Source of the DNA: Paenibacillus sp. An7
GTDB lineage: Bacteria; Bacillota; Bacilli; Paenibacillales; Paenibacillaceae
Length of the DNA: 64,000 bases
Assembly (NCBI RefSeq): GCF_009870785.1
Contig: NZ_WTWX01000003.1
Coordinates: forward strand, 221,133 to 285,132
Reading direction: 5' to 3'
The translations under genes were made by a program, and so were the position numbers. Positions 7,297-16,761 of the stretch are shown one piece after another (the first letter of the stretch is position 1; each line of letters opens with the position of its first letter). The notes beneath the pieces were generated by a model. That model worked only from the letters and a program-made list of their open reading frames with translations, had not been told where the DNA came from and made no database searches.

Positions 7297-8165
7297 ACGA
7301 AATGATATTCGAACGTTGTGAGGAAATGATCAAGAAAGGTTCGACTTCTTTTTATCATGCTTTTTATGGTTTACCGAGTCCCAGGCGTGAAGCCGTATTT
7401 GTGATATACGCATTCTGCCGGATCATCGATGACAGCGTAGATGAACCAGAGAAGGCTCCTTATTCAATTCATGAGCTGAGGGAACATTTACACGCGCTTG
7501 AAAAAGCCGAGGGTCACTTTATATGGCCGGCACTTCGCTGGTTGTTTGATACGTTTCCCATGTTGTCAAAAGCCCCATTTTTCAGACAAATGGATGGACA
7601 ATTATCAGACTTAACCCTGACTCAGTATTCTACGGTAGATGAGCTTGAGCATTACTGTTATTTGGTTGCAGGGACGGTTGGTGAGATGCTGCTCCCCGTG
7701 CTTCGCGATGACAGCGGAATAAAGGTTATGGAATCAGGGATTGCACTAGGCAAAGCAATGCAGATTGTGAACATCATTCGGGATGTGGGGGAAGATCAAA
7801 GGAGAGGCCGCCGCTATCTTCCACTAGAGATGATGAAAGCTCATGGCTATACAGAAGAAGATTTTCATAACCAAATTATAAATGAACGGTTTATATCTTT
7901 GCTTACCGAATTAAGAAAGAGGGCACTAAACTTATTCGAAATCGGATTATCCGATATAGGAACGTATCCTCAAGTAAGCGGCTTTGCCATTGAACTCGCA
8001 TCATCCTATTATGCCTCGATCTTACAAGCAGTGGAGAGTAATGAGTATGATGTGTTCACAAAGCGGGCCTACGTAGATGATGAAACGAAGATGCAACTGT
8101 TTTTAGAAGTAGCTTCTAGATATCCTGCTCTAATAGGAGAAGGACTGAAAGCAGCGGTATCCTAA
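7293..8165 (+). CDS. crtM: Squalene/phytoene synthase family; probable dehydrosqualene (diapophytoene) synthase
   Basis: A 290-residue all-alpha prenyl synthase. Both Mg2+-diphosphate motifs are present: D46-D-S-V-D50 and D164-V-G-E-D168 (IIRDVGEDQ then RRGRRYLP). The family joins two prenyl diphosphates head to head: two farnesyl diphosphates (C30, CrtM) or two geranylgeranyl diphosphates (C40, CrtB). No geranylgeranyl diphosphate synthase or lycopene cyclase gene is near, and the CrtN/CrtP-like, glycosyl- and acyltransferase neighbours resemble staphyloxanthin-type pathways, so C30 is inferred. It overlaps both neighbours (ATGA before, one base TAATG after). Confidence 0.88.
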   Translation: MNEMIFERCEEMIKKGSTSFYHAFYGLPSPRREAVFVIYAFCRIIDDSVDEPEKAPYSIHELREHLHALEKAEGHFIWPALRWLFDTFPMLSKAPFFRQMDGQLSDLTLTQYSTVDELEHYCYLVAGTVGEMLLPVLRDDSGIKVMESGIALGKAMQIVNIIRDVGEDQRRGRRYLPLEMMKAHGYTEEDFHNQIINERFISLLTELRKRALNLFEIGLSDIGTYPQVSGFAIELASSYYASILQAVESNEYDVFTKRAYVDDETKMQLFLEVASRYPALIGEGLKAAVS

Positions 8166-8935
8166 TGGTTCAGCTTATTTACTGGATTTGGTACAGTATT
8201 GGAGCGGTTTTGTTATTAACGATCGGCGTCCCCGATGCGCTCTCGTTCTCAAATGGGATATTTCTTATTTTATATGCACTATGTGCTGTTGATCTTATTT
8301 TTAGTAACGACGTGAAAAATCAACTGTCCGACCAGTCAGTCAGTTGGTGGAAGAAACCAAGATTCTGGATGATGGCAGTCGTTATCTGGACTGGGGGAAT
8401 GGGGGTTGAATGGGTCGGGGTCCATACGGGTTGGCCGTTTGGATCCTATCATTATTCCTATTTATTTGGACCTCATTTGTTTGCCGTTCCTTTTACGCTC
8501 GGATTTGCTTGGATCGCTGTGGTTGGAAATTCAGCCCTTCTCAGCGGGGGAGGAGCCGGCTGGAAGAGCAAAGGAATAAGAGCCGTAAAGACAGGAGCAT
8601 GGGCACTTATGATGGACTTGGTACTTGATCCAGTAGCTCATCACCGAGAATTTTGGAGCTGGGAAGCTGCTGGTGGATTTTACGGGGTTCCGTGGACCAA
8701 TTTTGTAAGCTGGTTTGTCATGGGAGGCCTGTTGTCACTCTTTATTCCGCCCATCCCGAATGATCCTGTTGTTCAGCGAAAAGCAAAGGTTCTATACCAA
8801 ACGTTTATATTGCTGTTTGGATTACTTGCCGTTCAAGCCGGACTCTATGGCAGTGCCATGATCGCTGCACTCGGTATATTGCTTGCTGAAGGGAGACATC
8901 AGTATGCTGCCCGCAAACAAGTCTCGGCTTTTTGA
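8165..8935 (+). CDS. DUF422/CruF-type carotenoid biosynthesis membrane protein
   Basis: A 256-residue membrane protein with about seven hydrophobic helices. It has the conserved segments of the DUF422 (Caroten_synth) family: GVEWVGVHTGWPFGSYHY near residue 80 and DLVLDPVAHHREFWSW followed by PWTNFVSWF. Characterised relatives (CruF, CrtC-like) add water to the terminal double bond of acyclic carotenoids, giving a tertiary hydroxyl that can then be glycosylated. The start codon shares one base with the stop of crtM. Its place before an acyltransferase and a glycosyltransferase fits preparation of the carotenoid end group, but hydratase activity is inferred from the family only. Confidence 0.75.
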   Translation: MVQLIYWIWYSIGAVLLLTIGVPDALSFSNGIFLILYALCAVDLIFSNDVKNQLSDQSVSWWKKPRFWMMAVVIWTGGMGVEWVGVHTGWPFGSYHYSYLFGPHLFAVPFTLGFAWIAVVGNSALLSGGGAGWKSKGIRAVKTGAWALMMDLVLDPVAHHREFWSWEAAGGFYGVPWTNFVSWFVMGGLLSLFIPPIPNDPVVQRKAKVLYQTFILLFGLLAVQAGLYGSAMIAALGILLAEGRHQYAARKQVSAF

Positions 8936-9641
8936 TCAAATGTTTTTTCATTATCATCAAAAATACCTGCTCGAGCGGCGGTTTAGATATGTCGGTTTCA
9001 CCGGTGATCTAGACCCTTCGCTCGTAGAGGGCAGACCTGTGCTATATATCATGAATCACAGTTCGTGGTGGGATGGTCTGCTGGCTTATCACGCTTTTCG
9101 TAAACTTACGACCTATGATCACTACGTCATGATGGAAGAGAAACAGCTCAAAAAGTTTACCTTTTTTCGCAAATTAGGAGCCTTTTCGATCAACAAAGAG
9201 TCTGCTTCTGATGTGAAGGCTTCCTTTGAATATACAATGCAGTTATTACGTGCTGGAAAACGGGTATGGATGTATCCACAGGGAAAAATCATGCATCAAG
9301 ATCTGCGTCCACTTACATTTCAGCGTGGGATCGGAGTTTTGCTGAGACGGGTGCCGGATGCTGCTGTCATACCGGTAACTCTAGTACACGGGATGTATGG
9401 ACAGGACAAGCCGGAAGCGCTGATGATGGCAGGTCCTCCGCTGCTGGACAATTGGGGAATGATGGACAGCAGATTAATTACGAACAGGCTTGAGACCGTA
9501 ATGGTAGAACAACTAGACAGTCAAAAAGTAGAGGTAATGAAGGCTGAAGATAATCGTCCCATGCGATATCAACCTCTAACGAAATCAGGACGTTCCACAA
9601 GTGAACATTTTGATCATGTTTTTGTACGGAAGCGGGGATGA
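8904..9641 (+). CDS. PlsC-like glycerolipid/carotenoid acyltransferase
   Basis: A 245-residue acyltransferase with the catalytic H52-x4-D57 motif (NHSSWWDGL) and the acceptor-binding block YPQGK, here PQG in place of the usual PEG. In this setting it most likely esterifies the sugar or hydroxyl of a glycosylated carotenoid with a fatty acid, as CrtO does in staphyloxanthin synthesis; a general lysophosphatidate role is less likely. Start ATG 8904 was chosen because GAAGGGAG lies 8 nt upstream; an in-frame ATG 21 nt earlier has none. It overlaps the DUF422 gene by 32 nt. Confidence 0.78.
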   Translation: MLPANKSRLFDQMFFHYHQKYLLERRFRYVGFTGDLDPSLVEGRPVLYIMNHSSWWDGLLAYHAFRKLTTYDHYVMMEEKQLKKFTFFRKLGAFSINKESASDVKASFEYTMQLLRAGKRVWMYPQGKIMHQDLRPLTFQRGIGVLLRRVPDAAVIPVTLVHGMYGQDKPEALMMAGPPLLDNWGMMDSRLITNRLETVMVEQLDSQKVEVMKAEDNRPMRYQPLTKSGRSTSEHFDHVFVRKRG

Positions 9642-9644
9642 ATC

Positions 9645-10859
9645 ATGAATATTGTTCACACGCTGCTGCTGATCCTCTGCGGTATTCTTGCCGTTCAGCT
9701 GGTCTTTTCCCTCTGGAACCGGACCAAGCTTCCACTCCTTGGCGTACCGGATGATAACAAAGATTGTACTGCAGATCACATCGTAGAGCGCTCGAAAGAC
9801 ACTCGCCTATCTCACATCAATAGGGACGCAAAGACGACAAAGACGAAAATCTCTGTTCTAATTCCTGCGCGGAATGAACAGATTCATATTAAAGATTGTG
9901 TGGAAAGTGTGCTGGCTGCGGATACAGAGGGCATACAGCTGGAGGTCATTGTTCTCAATGACCGATCGGAAGATCAAACCGGTGAGATTCTAGAACAACT
10001 GGCGACAAAAGATCACCGTCTTCGTATTCTGGAAGGCAAGGAACTTCCCTCAGGATGGATGGGCAAATCCTATGCATGCCATGAGCTTGCTCAGCAGGCA
10101 ACCGGAGAGTGGTGGCTGTATATGGATGCCGACGTCAGATTAGAAAAAACGGCACTAACCGCGGTGCTCACCACCGCGCAAGCTCAGCAAAAAGGACTTG
10201 TTACGGGCTTCCCCCGCCAAATAACAGTCACATGGCTGGAGAAACTGGTCGTACCTATGATGAAATTTACGATTATCAGTCATCTGCCTATTGTGCTAGT
10301 GAGAGGTTCGCAGAATCCTCGTTTTGTTGCGGCTACCGGTGCGTTTATGTTTATTCACCGAGATACCTATAAAGCAGCAGGAGGGCATGAAGCAATCAAG
10401 GCAGATTTGCTGGATGATATGCAGCTTGCCCGTGCGGTGAAAAAAGCAGGTCATCCGGTTACTCTGGCTGATGTTCATCGCCATACTCGCACAAGGATGT
10501 ACCAGAATGCAGCTGAGGTATGGAACGGATATAAGAAAAATATGTACGAGGGCCTTGGGCGCAGTGGTTTTCTTTTAGCGGGGGTTCTTGTGATGTATGC
10601 TGCTCTCTATCTTCTCCCGCCAATCAGTTTTCTGATTGGAATGTTTACTGGTGACTTTAAAGCAATGGCTTTGGGAGCGGTGGGGACATTACTAGGAATG
10701 CTAGTGAAAAGAGTGGCTGATCTTACAGGAAGCCATCCGTTCTGGTTAAGTTTACTTCACCCAGTCAGCATTCTTTTTGTCATTGCCATTGGTATCTCAT
10801 CCTGGCTTGGAGCCGTTACCGGTAAAGGTTATGTGTGGAAAGGGAGGCACTATCATTGA
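9645..10859 (+). CDS. Membrane-bound family 2 glycosyltransferase (CrtQ-like)
   Basis: A 404-residue protein with an N-terminal membrane helix (about residues 3-24), a GT-A catalytic domain (ISVLIPARNE at 69-78, NDRSEDQT, the metal-binding D161-A-D163) and several C-terminal membrane helices. In staphyloxanthin synthesis the related CrtQ puts glucose on the carotenoid acid; here the substrate would be a carotenoid carrying hydroxyl or carboxyl end groups. It follows the acyltransferase after 3 nt and overlaps the next gene as TTGA. The family call is firm; the sugar donor and acceptor are inferred from context. Confidence 0.8.
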   Translation: MNIVHTLLLILCGILAVQLVFSLWNRTKLPLLGVPDDNKDCTADHIVERSKDTRLSHINRDAKTTKTKISVLIPARNEQIHIKDCVESVLAADTEGIQLEVIVLNDRSEDQTGEILEQLATKDHRLRILEGKELPSGWMGKSYACHELAQQATGEWWLYMDADVRLEKTALTAVLTTAQAQQKGLVTGFPRQITVTWLEKLVVPMMKFTIISHLPIVLVRGSQNPRFVAATGAFMFIHRDTYKAAGGHEAIKADLLDDMQLARAVKKAGHPVTLADVHRHTRTRMYQNAAEVWNGYKKNMYEGLGRSGFLLAGVLVMYAALYLLPPISFLIGMFTGDFKAMALGAVGTLLGMLVKRVADLTGSHPFWLSLLHPVSILFVIAIGISSWLGAVTGKGYVWKGRHYH

Positions 10860-12328
10860 ACAATCAAAAGGTAGTTATTATTGGAGCTGGATTCGGCGGG
10901 TTGTCTTCGGCTATACGTCTTGCCACCTTAGGTAGGGATGTGACGATCATTGAGCGGCAGCAACATGCGGGCGGAAAACTGCAGCGAATTCAGCTTGGCG
11001 ATTATTATTTTGACCGAGGACCGAGCACCATTACGATGCCCCATGTTTTTCGGGAAGTGTTTGAACTGGCTGGTGTACAGATGGAAGACTATGTGAAAAT
11101 GTATGATCTCGAGCCAAGGACAAGAAATGTATTTGCTGACGGGACAACGGTAGACCTGTCTAGCGATCGTGCCTTTATGAAAGAGCAGATTGCCGCATAC
11201 AGCGCAAAAGACGCACAAAACTACGATGCCTTTATGGATGAGTCCAAAGCGCTTTATAGGGAAGCAAATCAGAAATTCCTTGGGCAGCTGATGATTCGTC
11301 CCCAGGATAAATATAATGTATCGATGTTAAAAAGCTTACTGCGTGTCAGACCCGTGACGAAGCTGAATACACTGCTTCAGCGTTATTTCACGCATCCAAA
11401 TACACTCCAAATGTTCGGCAGATACGCAACTTACGTTGGATCTTCGCCTTATGAAGCACCTTCCATCTTCGCCATGCTCGCTCATGTGGAAGCAGAACTT
11501 GGGGTATATGGCGTAGAAGGAGGTACGTACTCCCTGGTGTCTGGAATGGAGAAGCTCGCGCGGGAGAAAGGGGTTATCTTTCGGACCGGAGAAGAAGTGA
11601 AGAGAATTAAGACACAACGCAACAAAATTACTGGAGTAGAGACGGACAGGGACGAATATACAGCAGACGTTGTTATCGCTAACGGGGATGTACTTAGTAT
11701 TCATCAGCTGCTGATTCCTGAATCACAGCGCCCATCAATGAACAATCGAAAGATTGAGCAGTATGAGCCCTCCCTATCAGGGTTTGTCACACTTGCAGGC
11801 ATACAGCAGCAGTATGACAAGCTTCTTCATCATACCGTCTTTTTTCCAGACCATTATCAAGCGGAATTCACGGATATTTTTAGTAAAAAGAGAGCTCCTA
11901 AAGATCCGACGCTATATCTTTGTTACTCTGGGTATTCAGAGCAGGGAATGGCACCAGAAGGGGGCAGCAACCTGTTTATTCTTGCCAATGCACCTTATGT
12001 ATCAAAGGAATGGAATTGGGAGCTTGAGTCGTTTGCTTATCAGGGTAAACTGATCCGGCGGCTTGCAGAGCTTGGTGTGACAGGTTTGGAACGAGCTGAC
12101 GTAATGAGTCATTACACTCCAGAAGATATTCAGCGTGATACCCTTGCTTACCGGGGCAGTATCTATGGAATCTCTTCCAACAATCCGAAACAAACATTCA
12201 CAAGACCGTCCAATCGTTCCAAAGATATAGAAGGATTATGGTTTGTAGGAGGGACAACGCATCCAGGAGGAGGAACTCCTATTGTCACCCGCTCGGGAAG
12301 GCTCGTAGCGGAGGAGATTGCTCGTTAG
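10856..12328 (+). CDS. CrtN/CrtP-type carotenoid oxidoreductase, third paralogue
   Basis: A 490-residue FAD protein with G10-x-G12-x2-G15, IIERQQHAGGK and C-terminal VGGTTHPGGGTPIV. It is the third member of the desaturase/oxygenase family in this operon. In C30 pathways such paralogues include CrtP, which oxidises the terminal methyl to an aldehyde, and CrtNb/CrtNc, so an oxidase role is plausible. The start is taken as TTG 10856, which overlaps the upstream TGA and has AGGGAGG 8 nt before it; a GTG at 10835 would put that ribosome site inside the gene. It is the last gene of the overlapping operon. Confidence 0.78.
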   Translation: MNNQKVVIIGAGFGGLSSAIRLATLGRDVTIIERQQHAGGKLQRIQLGDYYFDRGPSTITMPHVFREVFELAGVQMEDYVKMYDLEPRTRNVFADGTTVDLSSDRAFMKEQIAAYSAKDAQNYDAFMDESKALYREANQKFLGQLMIRPQDKYNVSMLKSLLRVRPVTKLNTLLQRYFTHPNTLQMFGRYATYVGSSPYEAPSIFAMLAHVEAELGVYGVEGGTYSLVSGMEKLAREKGVIFRTGEEVKRIKTQRNKITGVETDRDEYTADVVIANGDVLSIHQLLIPESQRPSMNNRKIEQYEPSLSGFVTLAGIQQQYDKLLHHTVFFPDHYQAEFTDIFSKKRAPKDPTLYLCYSGYSEQGMAPEGGSNLFILANAPYVSKEWNWELESFAYQGKLIRRLAELGVTGLERADVMSHYTPEDIQRDTLAYRGSIYGISSNNPKQTFTRPSNRSKDIEGLWFVGGTTHPGGGTPIVTRSGRLVAEEIAR

Positions 12329-12399
12329 AGCATATCTAGGTAAACACAAGGTAAACGTAAGGACAGGCGGAGCAAGCTGTGCTGTCAAACAAGGCGAGA

Positions 12400-12420
12400 A
12401 CCTTATTTATAAGGTATAAT
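12400..12420 (+). promoter_or_regulatory. Putative -10 and inverted repeat upstream of fni
   Basis: ACCTTA-TTTA-TAAGGT (12400-12415) overlaps a consensus TATAAT at 12415-12420, 44 bp before the fni start. No convincing -35 is present at 17 bp, so this may be a regulated or activator-dependent promoter. It is separate from the carotenoid operon promoter. Confidence 0.4.
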
Positions 12421-12463
12421 GACTCTATCTAGCTTGAAATGGAATGGGTAAAGGAGACGGGAT

Positions 12464-13570
12464 ATGCGGGAAGTGGGACGAGATAATCAATTACATAAGG
12501 ATCAAGATTTTCAGGGGGTTGGCGAGCATTTGCTGCCTGAAGTGCCGACCGGCGAACGGAAAATAGAACATGTCCGGCTCTGTCTTAACGAAGACGTGAA
12601 TGCACAGGGAATAACCGCTGGATTTGAATCTTACCGGTTTCGGCATGCAGCACTGCCTGAGCTTGATTTTGCTGATGTTCAGCTGAATACGATGTTTCTT
12701 GGACAAGAGCTCCGCACACCGTTTCTTATCAGTTCTATGACAGGCGGAAGCGGGGCGACAGGTAAGATTAATGAACGCCTGGCAGCGGTTGCTGAAGCAA
12801 GAGGCTGGGCTTTTGGTGTGGGTTCCGTAAGGGCAGCGGTTGAAAAAGAAGAACTGGCCGCTTCGTTCTCTATGAGAAAGTTTGCGCCCACGATTCCCAT
12901 TATTGCGAACCTCGGAGCCGTTCAGCTGAACTATGGGTTTGGCAAAGAAGCATGTCAGCGGGCGGTTGATATCGCGGGTGCATCCATGCTTGTACTTCAT
13001 TTAAACGGTCTGCAGGAAATTTTTCAGCCGGAAGGAAACACGAATTTCAGCGGGCTTTTGAAGAAGATAGAAAAGCTCTGCGGGGAACTCTCTGTACCTG
13101 TTGGGGTCAAAGAAGTAGGCTGGGGAATTGATGGAGAGACAGCAGCCAGACTTTATGATGCGGGAGTTTCTTTCGTTGACGTTGCAGGGGCCGGCGGGAC
13201 AAGCTGGGTTCAAGTAGAGAAGTTTAGAAATGAAGATATGATGAAAAAAGCAGCGGCAGAAGCCTTTGTAGATTGGGGAATCTCTACAGCTGAATGTATA
13301 AACGAAGTACGGCAGATGAACCCCGGGAAAGCAGTGATTGGAAGCGGCGGGCTCACCTCCGGTGTCGATGCAGCCAAAGCGATTGCACTCGGTGCTGATC
13401 TTGTTGGTTTTGGAAGATCACTCCTTGGAGCCGCTGTCGAATCAGAAGAAGCACTTCATCAGCGGCTTCACCAAGTAGAATTTGAACTGCGAACAGCGAT
13501 GTTCGGGGTAGGCGCTCCACGTCCAACGGATTTGCAAGGTACGAAACGGTTGATCAGAACGATCAAGTAA
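12464..13570 (+). CDS. fni: Type 2 isopentenyl-diphosphate delta-isomerase
   Basis: A 368-residue FMN-dependent TIM-barrel enzyme that interconverts isopentenyl and dimethylallyl diphosphate, feeding all isoprenoid synthesis. Signatures seen: N-terminal RKIEHVRLCL, SSMTGG, GVGSVRAA, NLGAVQL, the HLNGLQE segment, GVKEVGWG, and a C-terminal GSGGLTSG phosphate/flavin loop. Its length is normal. It lies directly after the carotenoid operon and would supply farnesyl diphosphate precursors for it. It has its own ribosome site (AAAGGAG) and probably its own promoter, and a GNAT gene follows after 13 nt. Confidence 0.95.
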   Translation: MREVGRDNQLHKDQDFQGVGEHLLPEVPTGERKIEHVRLCLNEDVNAQGITAGFESYRFRHAALPELDFADVQLNTMFLGQELRTPFLISSMTGGSGATGKINERLAAVAEARGWAFGVGSVRAAVEKEELAASFSMRKFAPTIPIIANLGAVQLNYGFGKEACQRAVDIAGASMLVLHLNGLQEIFQPEGNTNFSGLLKKIEKLCGELSVPVGVKEVGWGIDGETAARLYDAGVSFVDVAGAGGTSWVQVEKFRNEDMMKKAAAEAFVDWGISTAECINEVRQMNPGKAVIGSGGLTSGVDAAKAIALGADLVGFGRSLLGAAVESEEALHQRLHQVEFELRTAMFGVGAPRPTDLQGTKRLIRTIK

Positions 13571-13583
13571 GGGCGGTGTTCCG

Positions 13584-14066
13584 ATGCAGCTTGAATTGAT
13601 AGCAATGGATAAAGAACAATATGAAGACTTTATGGCGTTTACACTTGTGACCTATATGAAAGAGAAGATACAGGCAGGTACCTGGATTCCAGAACATGCA
13701 GAAAGTCGAGCGCTGGAGGATATGAGCAGGATTCTGCCGAAAGGGTACTCCACGGAAAATGCTTATTTCTACCGGGTTATTGATATGGCGCTCGCGACTC
13801 CTGCTGTCATCGGATTTATCTGGTTTAATCTCTATCGAAGAAATCATAAAAATGAATTATTCTTATACGACATTACCATCCTGGATGAATACCAGGACCA
13901 GGGATATGGTACTAAGACGATGTTCCTTCTAGAAGAAGAGGCTAGAAAACTCGAGGCAGATCTCATAGGACTGCATGTTTTTGGACACAATGAGCGGGCT
14001 TTGCATGTGTATCAGAAGATGGGATATGATGCTAGAAGTATTACGCTATATAAAGAGTTGTCATGA
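13584..14066 (+). CDS. GNAT-family N-acetyltransferase
   Basis: A 160-residue GNAT protein. The acetyl-CoA-binding motif A is visible as LDEYQDQGYGTKTM (Q-x2-G-x-G/T), followed by HVFGHNERALHVYQKMGY, the usual C-terminal part of the fold. It starts 13 nt after fni and is probably co-transcribed. The acceptor is not predictable. The perfect hairpin after it (14067-14088, TTCCTTATT arms) has no T run on either strand. I see nothing else definite between it and ychF. Confidence 0.82.
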   Translation: MQLELIAMDKEQYEDFMAFTLVTYMKEKIQAGTWIPEHAESRALEDMSRILPKGYSTENAYFYRVIDMALATPAVIGFIWFNLYRRNHKNELFLYDITILDEYQDQGYGTKTMFLLEEEARKLEADLIGLHVFGHNERALHVYQKMGYDARSITLYKELS

Positions 14067-14263
14067 TTCCTTATTAAGCAATAAGGAAAAAGATACATAA
14101 CCAATTCACTACAGTGGGAATGGTGACTTAAGAAAAGTAGGAAGAGGGGAAAGCTGCCATAGGCAATATCCTTGAAGCCCTTCTAGTTCTCATATATAAT
14201 TAGAAAGATTGTTTGATGGAAATCGTAATATACACCAAATACATTTGAGGAGTGTTTATATAA

Positions 14264-15364
14264 ATGGCTTTGAAAGCAGGGATTGTAGGGTTACCGAACG
14301 TAGGGAAATCAACCCTTTTTAATGCAATTACACAAGCGGGCGCAGAAAGTGCCAACTACCCATTCTGTACCATTGATCCGAACGTGGGAATCGTTGAAGT
14401 TCCGGATGAGCGTCTTGATAAATTGACAGAACTTGTAGTACCGAAAAAAACAGTACCAACGGCTTTTGAATTTGTGGATATCGCAGGACTCGTGCGCGGT
14501 GCAAGTAAAGGGGAAGGGCTAGGCAACAAGTTCCTTGCTCATATTCGTGAAGTGGATGCCATTGTACATGTGGTTCGCTGCTTTGAAGATGAGAATGTTA
14601 CCCATGTGGATGGCAAAGTAGATCCGATCTCCGACATTCAGACAATTAACCTGGAACTCATTCTTGCAGACATTGAAAGTGTTGAGAAACGAATTGAACG
14701 TGCGCGTAAGAATATGAAGGGCGGCAATAAACAGCATGCTCAAGAAGTAGAAGTTCTAGAAAAAGTAAAAGCGGTACTTTACGATGATAAACCAGCTCGC
14801 AGTATTGAGCTGACAGATGATGAGCAGTTGATTATTCGCGATCTACACTTGCTGACGATGAAGCCGGTTCTTTATGCAGCGAACGTTAGCGAAGATGAAG
14901 TTTCTTCTGCAGACACTAACCCTTATGTACTGAAAGTAAAAGAATTTGCAGCCGATGAGAATGCAGAGGTTGTTCCAATTAGTGCGAAGGTAGAGTCTGA
15001 GATTGCTGAGCTTGAAGGCGATGACAAAGCAATGTTCCTTGAAGAGCTCGGACTTGCAGAGTCAGGACTTAACCGTCTGATTAAAGCAGCTTACCGTTTA
15101 CTTGGTCTGTACACTTATTTCACAGCAGGTGTACAAGAAGTTCGTGCATGGACTATTCGTAAAGGAACCAAAGCACCGGGTGCTGCGGGTGTGATTCATA
15201 CGGACTTTGAACGTGGATTTATCCGTGCAGAAGTTGTGTCATACGATGACCTAGTGGCTGCAGGTTCAATGAACGGTGCCAAAGAACGCGGTCAGCTTCG
15301 TCTTGAAGGGAAAGAATATGTAGTACAAGACGGCGACGTAATGCACTTCCGTTTTAATGTATAG
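14264..15364 (+). CDS. ychF: Redox-regulated ribosome-associated ATPase YchF (OLA1 family)
   Basis: A 366-residue Obg-related P-loop protein of standard length. Walker A is G9-LPNVGKST; the switch region reads [17 protein letters not shown]; the C-terminus is a TGS domain ending in [10 protein letters not shown]. Members bind ATP rather than GTP because the G4 motif is altered, associate with ribosomes and modulate translation and stress responses. The ribosome site is GAGGAG. It is monocistronic: a strong terminator follows. The identification is very secure. Confidence 0.97.
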   Translation: MALKAGIVGLPNVGKSTLFNAITQAGAESANYPFCTIDPNVGIVEVPDERLDKLTELVVPKKTVPTAFEFVDIAGLVRGASKGEGLGNKFLAHIREVDAIVHVVRCFEDENVTHVDGKVDPISDIQTINLELILADIESVEKRIERARKNMKGGNKQHAQEVEVLEKVKAVLYDDKPARSIELTDDEQLIIRDLHLLTMKPVLYAANVSEDEVSSADTNPYVLKVKEFAADENAEVVPISAKVESEIAELEGDDKAMFLEELGLAESGLNRLIKAAYRLLGLYTYFTAGVQEVRAWTIRKGTKAPGAAGVIHTDFERGFIRAEVVSYDDLVAAGSMNGAKERGQLRLEGKEYVVQDGDVMHFRFNV

Positions 15365-15390
15365 AAATAAGTATAGAAATAGCTTCTGAT

Positions 15391-15436
15391 CATGAAGCCT
15401 CAGACTCCTCCTTGCGGGATGAGCCTGAGGCTTTCT
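15391..15436 (+). terminator. Intrinsic terminator after ychF
   Basis: CATGAAGCCTCAG pairs with CTGAGGCTTTCTTCATG; the core 8-bp stem is AGCCTCAG (15396-15403) with CTGAGGCT (15425-15432), followed by TTTCTT. Confidence 0.75.
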
Positions 15437-15488
15437 TCATGAATTCAGCATGGAGTGATCTGTATGATTCTGGGCGCCAGTCCGTATC

Positions 15489-15517
15489 TTCTCAAGGGCT
15501 TTGCCGTATGATATAAT
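15489..15517 (+). promoter_or_regulatory. Probable promoter of prfA-prmC
   Basis: TTCTCA (15489-15494), 17-bp spacer and TATAAT (15512-15517), about 170 bp before prfA. The rest of the interval to 15687 shows no recognisable element. Confidence 0.5.
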
Positions 15518-15687
15518 AAAGAGTCGCCAGAGTAAACTGCGACGAGTGTTTATTCTATACTAAAAGGATGGATGACATTGTAGCGATACAAATCATCAAT
15601 AATACGGCACAATACATTTGAATATCAACAGTTGGAAGCTTTCATCATATATAGACAAACATTGAATATGGAGAGGTGATTTTACTT

Positions 15688-16755
15688 ATGCTGGATCGTT
15701 TACAAGCATTGGTTGACCGATATGAGAAACTGAGCGAACTTTTGTGTGACCCGGATGTAGTCAGTGATAATAAGAAGCTGAGAGACTACTCTAAAGAGCA
15801 GTCCGATCTGCAGCCCTCTTATGAAGCTTACATGGAATACAAGACTGTAATGGAAGAACTGGAAGCAGCTAAGCAGATGCAAGCAGAAAAACTGGACGAT
15901 GAGATGCGTGAAATGGTCAAAATGGAAATTGATGAACTGAGCACGCGCCAGAAAGAGCTGGAAGATAAGATTCATATTCTTCTGCTGCCAAAAGACCCGA
16001 ATGATGATAAGAACGTAATTGTCGAGATTCGCGGTGCTGCTGGCGGAGATGAAGCGGCTCTATTTGCAGCTGATTTGTACCGGATGTATACACGTTATGC
16101 GGAATCTCAGGGCTGGAAAGTGGAACTGATGGACGTAAATGAGAATGACCTCGGCGGGTTCAAAGAGGTAATCTTCATGATCAACGGACGCGGTGCCTAC
16201 AGCAAAATGAAATATGAGAGTGGTGCCCACCGTGTTCAGCGGATTCCTGCAACAGAATCCGGCGGCCGGATTCATACCTCTACTTCTACAGTAGCGGTGA
16301 TGCCGGAAGCAGAAGACCTTGACATCGTTATTCATGATAAAGATATTCGTGTAGATACGTTCTGCTCCAGCGGCGCTGGCGGACAGTCGGTTAATACGAC
16401 CAAATCAGCGGTTCGTGTAACTCACGTTCCTACGGGAATCGTAGCAACTTGTCAGGACGGAAAATCCCAGAACTCGAATAAGGAAAAGGCATTGCAAGTT
16501 CTTCGTACACGTATTTTTGATATGATGCGTCAAGAGGAAGAAGCGAAAATTTCCGGCGAACGGAAGAGTAAAGTGGGAACAGGAGACCGCAGTGAGCGGA
16601 TTCGTACGTATAATTTCCCGCAAAGCCGTGTAACAGATCACCGTATCGGTTTAACCGTGCATAGACTCGATCAGGTGATGAACGGTGATATTGAAGACAT
16701 TCTGTCTGCTCTCACGGTTGCACAACAAGCAGAGCTAATGGAAAAAGGGGAATAA
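15688..16755 (+). CDS. prfA: Peptide chain release factor 1
   Basis: A 355-residue class I release factor that reads UAA and UAG and triggers peptide release on the ribosome. The stop-codon-reading P-A-T tripeptide ([12 protein letters not shown]) identifies it as RF1, not RF2, and the peptidyl-transferase-centre motif is G231-G232-Q233 in [10 protein letters not shown]. Start ATG 15688 has GAGAGGTGAT upstream; an in-frame GTG 12 nt earlier overlaps that site. It is followed at once by prmC, which methylates the Gln of GGQ, the conserved functional pairing. Confidence 0.97.
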   Translation: MLDRLQALVDRYEKLSELLCDPDVVSDNKKLRDYSKEQSDLQPSYEAYMEYKTVMEELEAAKQMQAEKLDDEMREMVKMEIDELSTRQKELEDKIHILLLPKDPNDDKNVIVEIRGAAGGDEAALFAADLYRMYTRYAESQGWKVELMDVNENDLGGFKEVIFMINGRGAYSKMKYESGAHRVQRIPATESGGRIHTSTSTVAVMPEAEDLDIVIHDKDIRVDTFCSSGAGGQSVNTTKSAVRVTHVPTGIVATCQDGKSQNSNKEKALQVLRTRIFDMMRQEEEAKISGERKSKVGTGDRSERIRTYNFPQSRVTDHRIGLTVHRLDQVMNGDIEDILSALTVAQQAELMEKGE

Positions 16756-16761
16756 TGCTTG

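Noticed and set aside
14067-14088. Perfect TTCCTTATT/AATAAGGAA hairpin after the GNAT gene as a terminator
   Set aside because: There is no T run on either strand, so it is not called as an intrinsic terminator.
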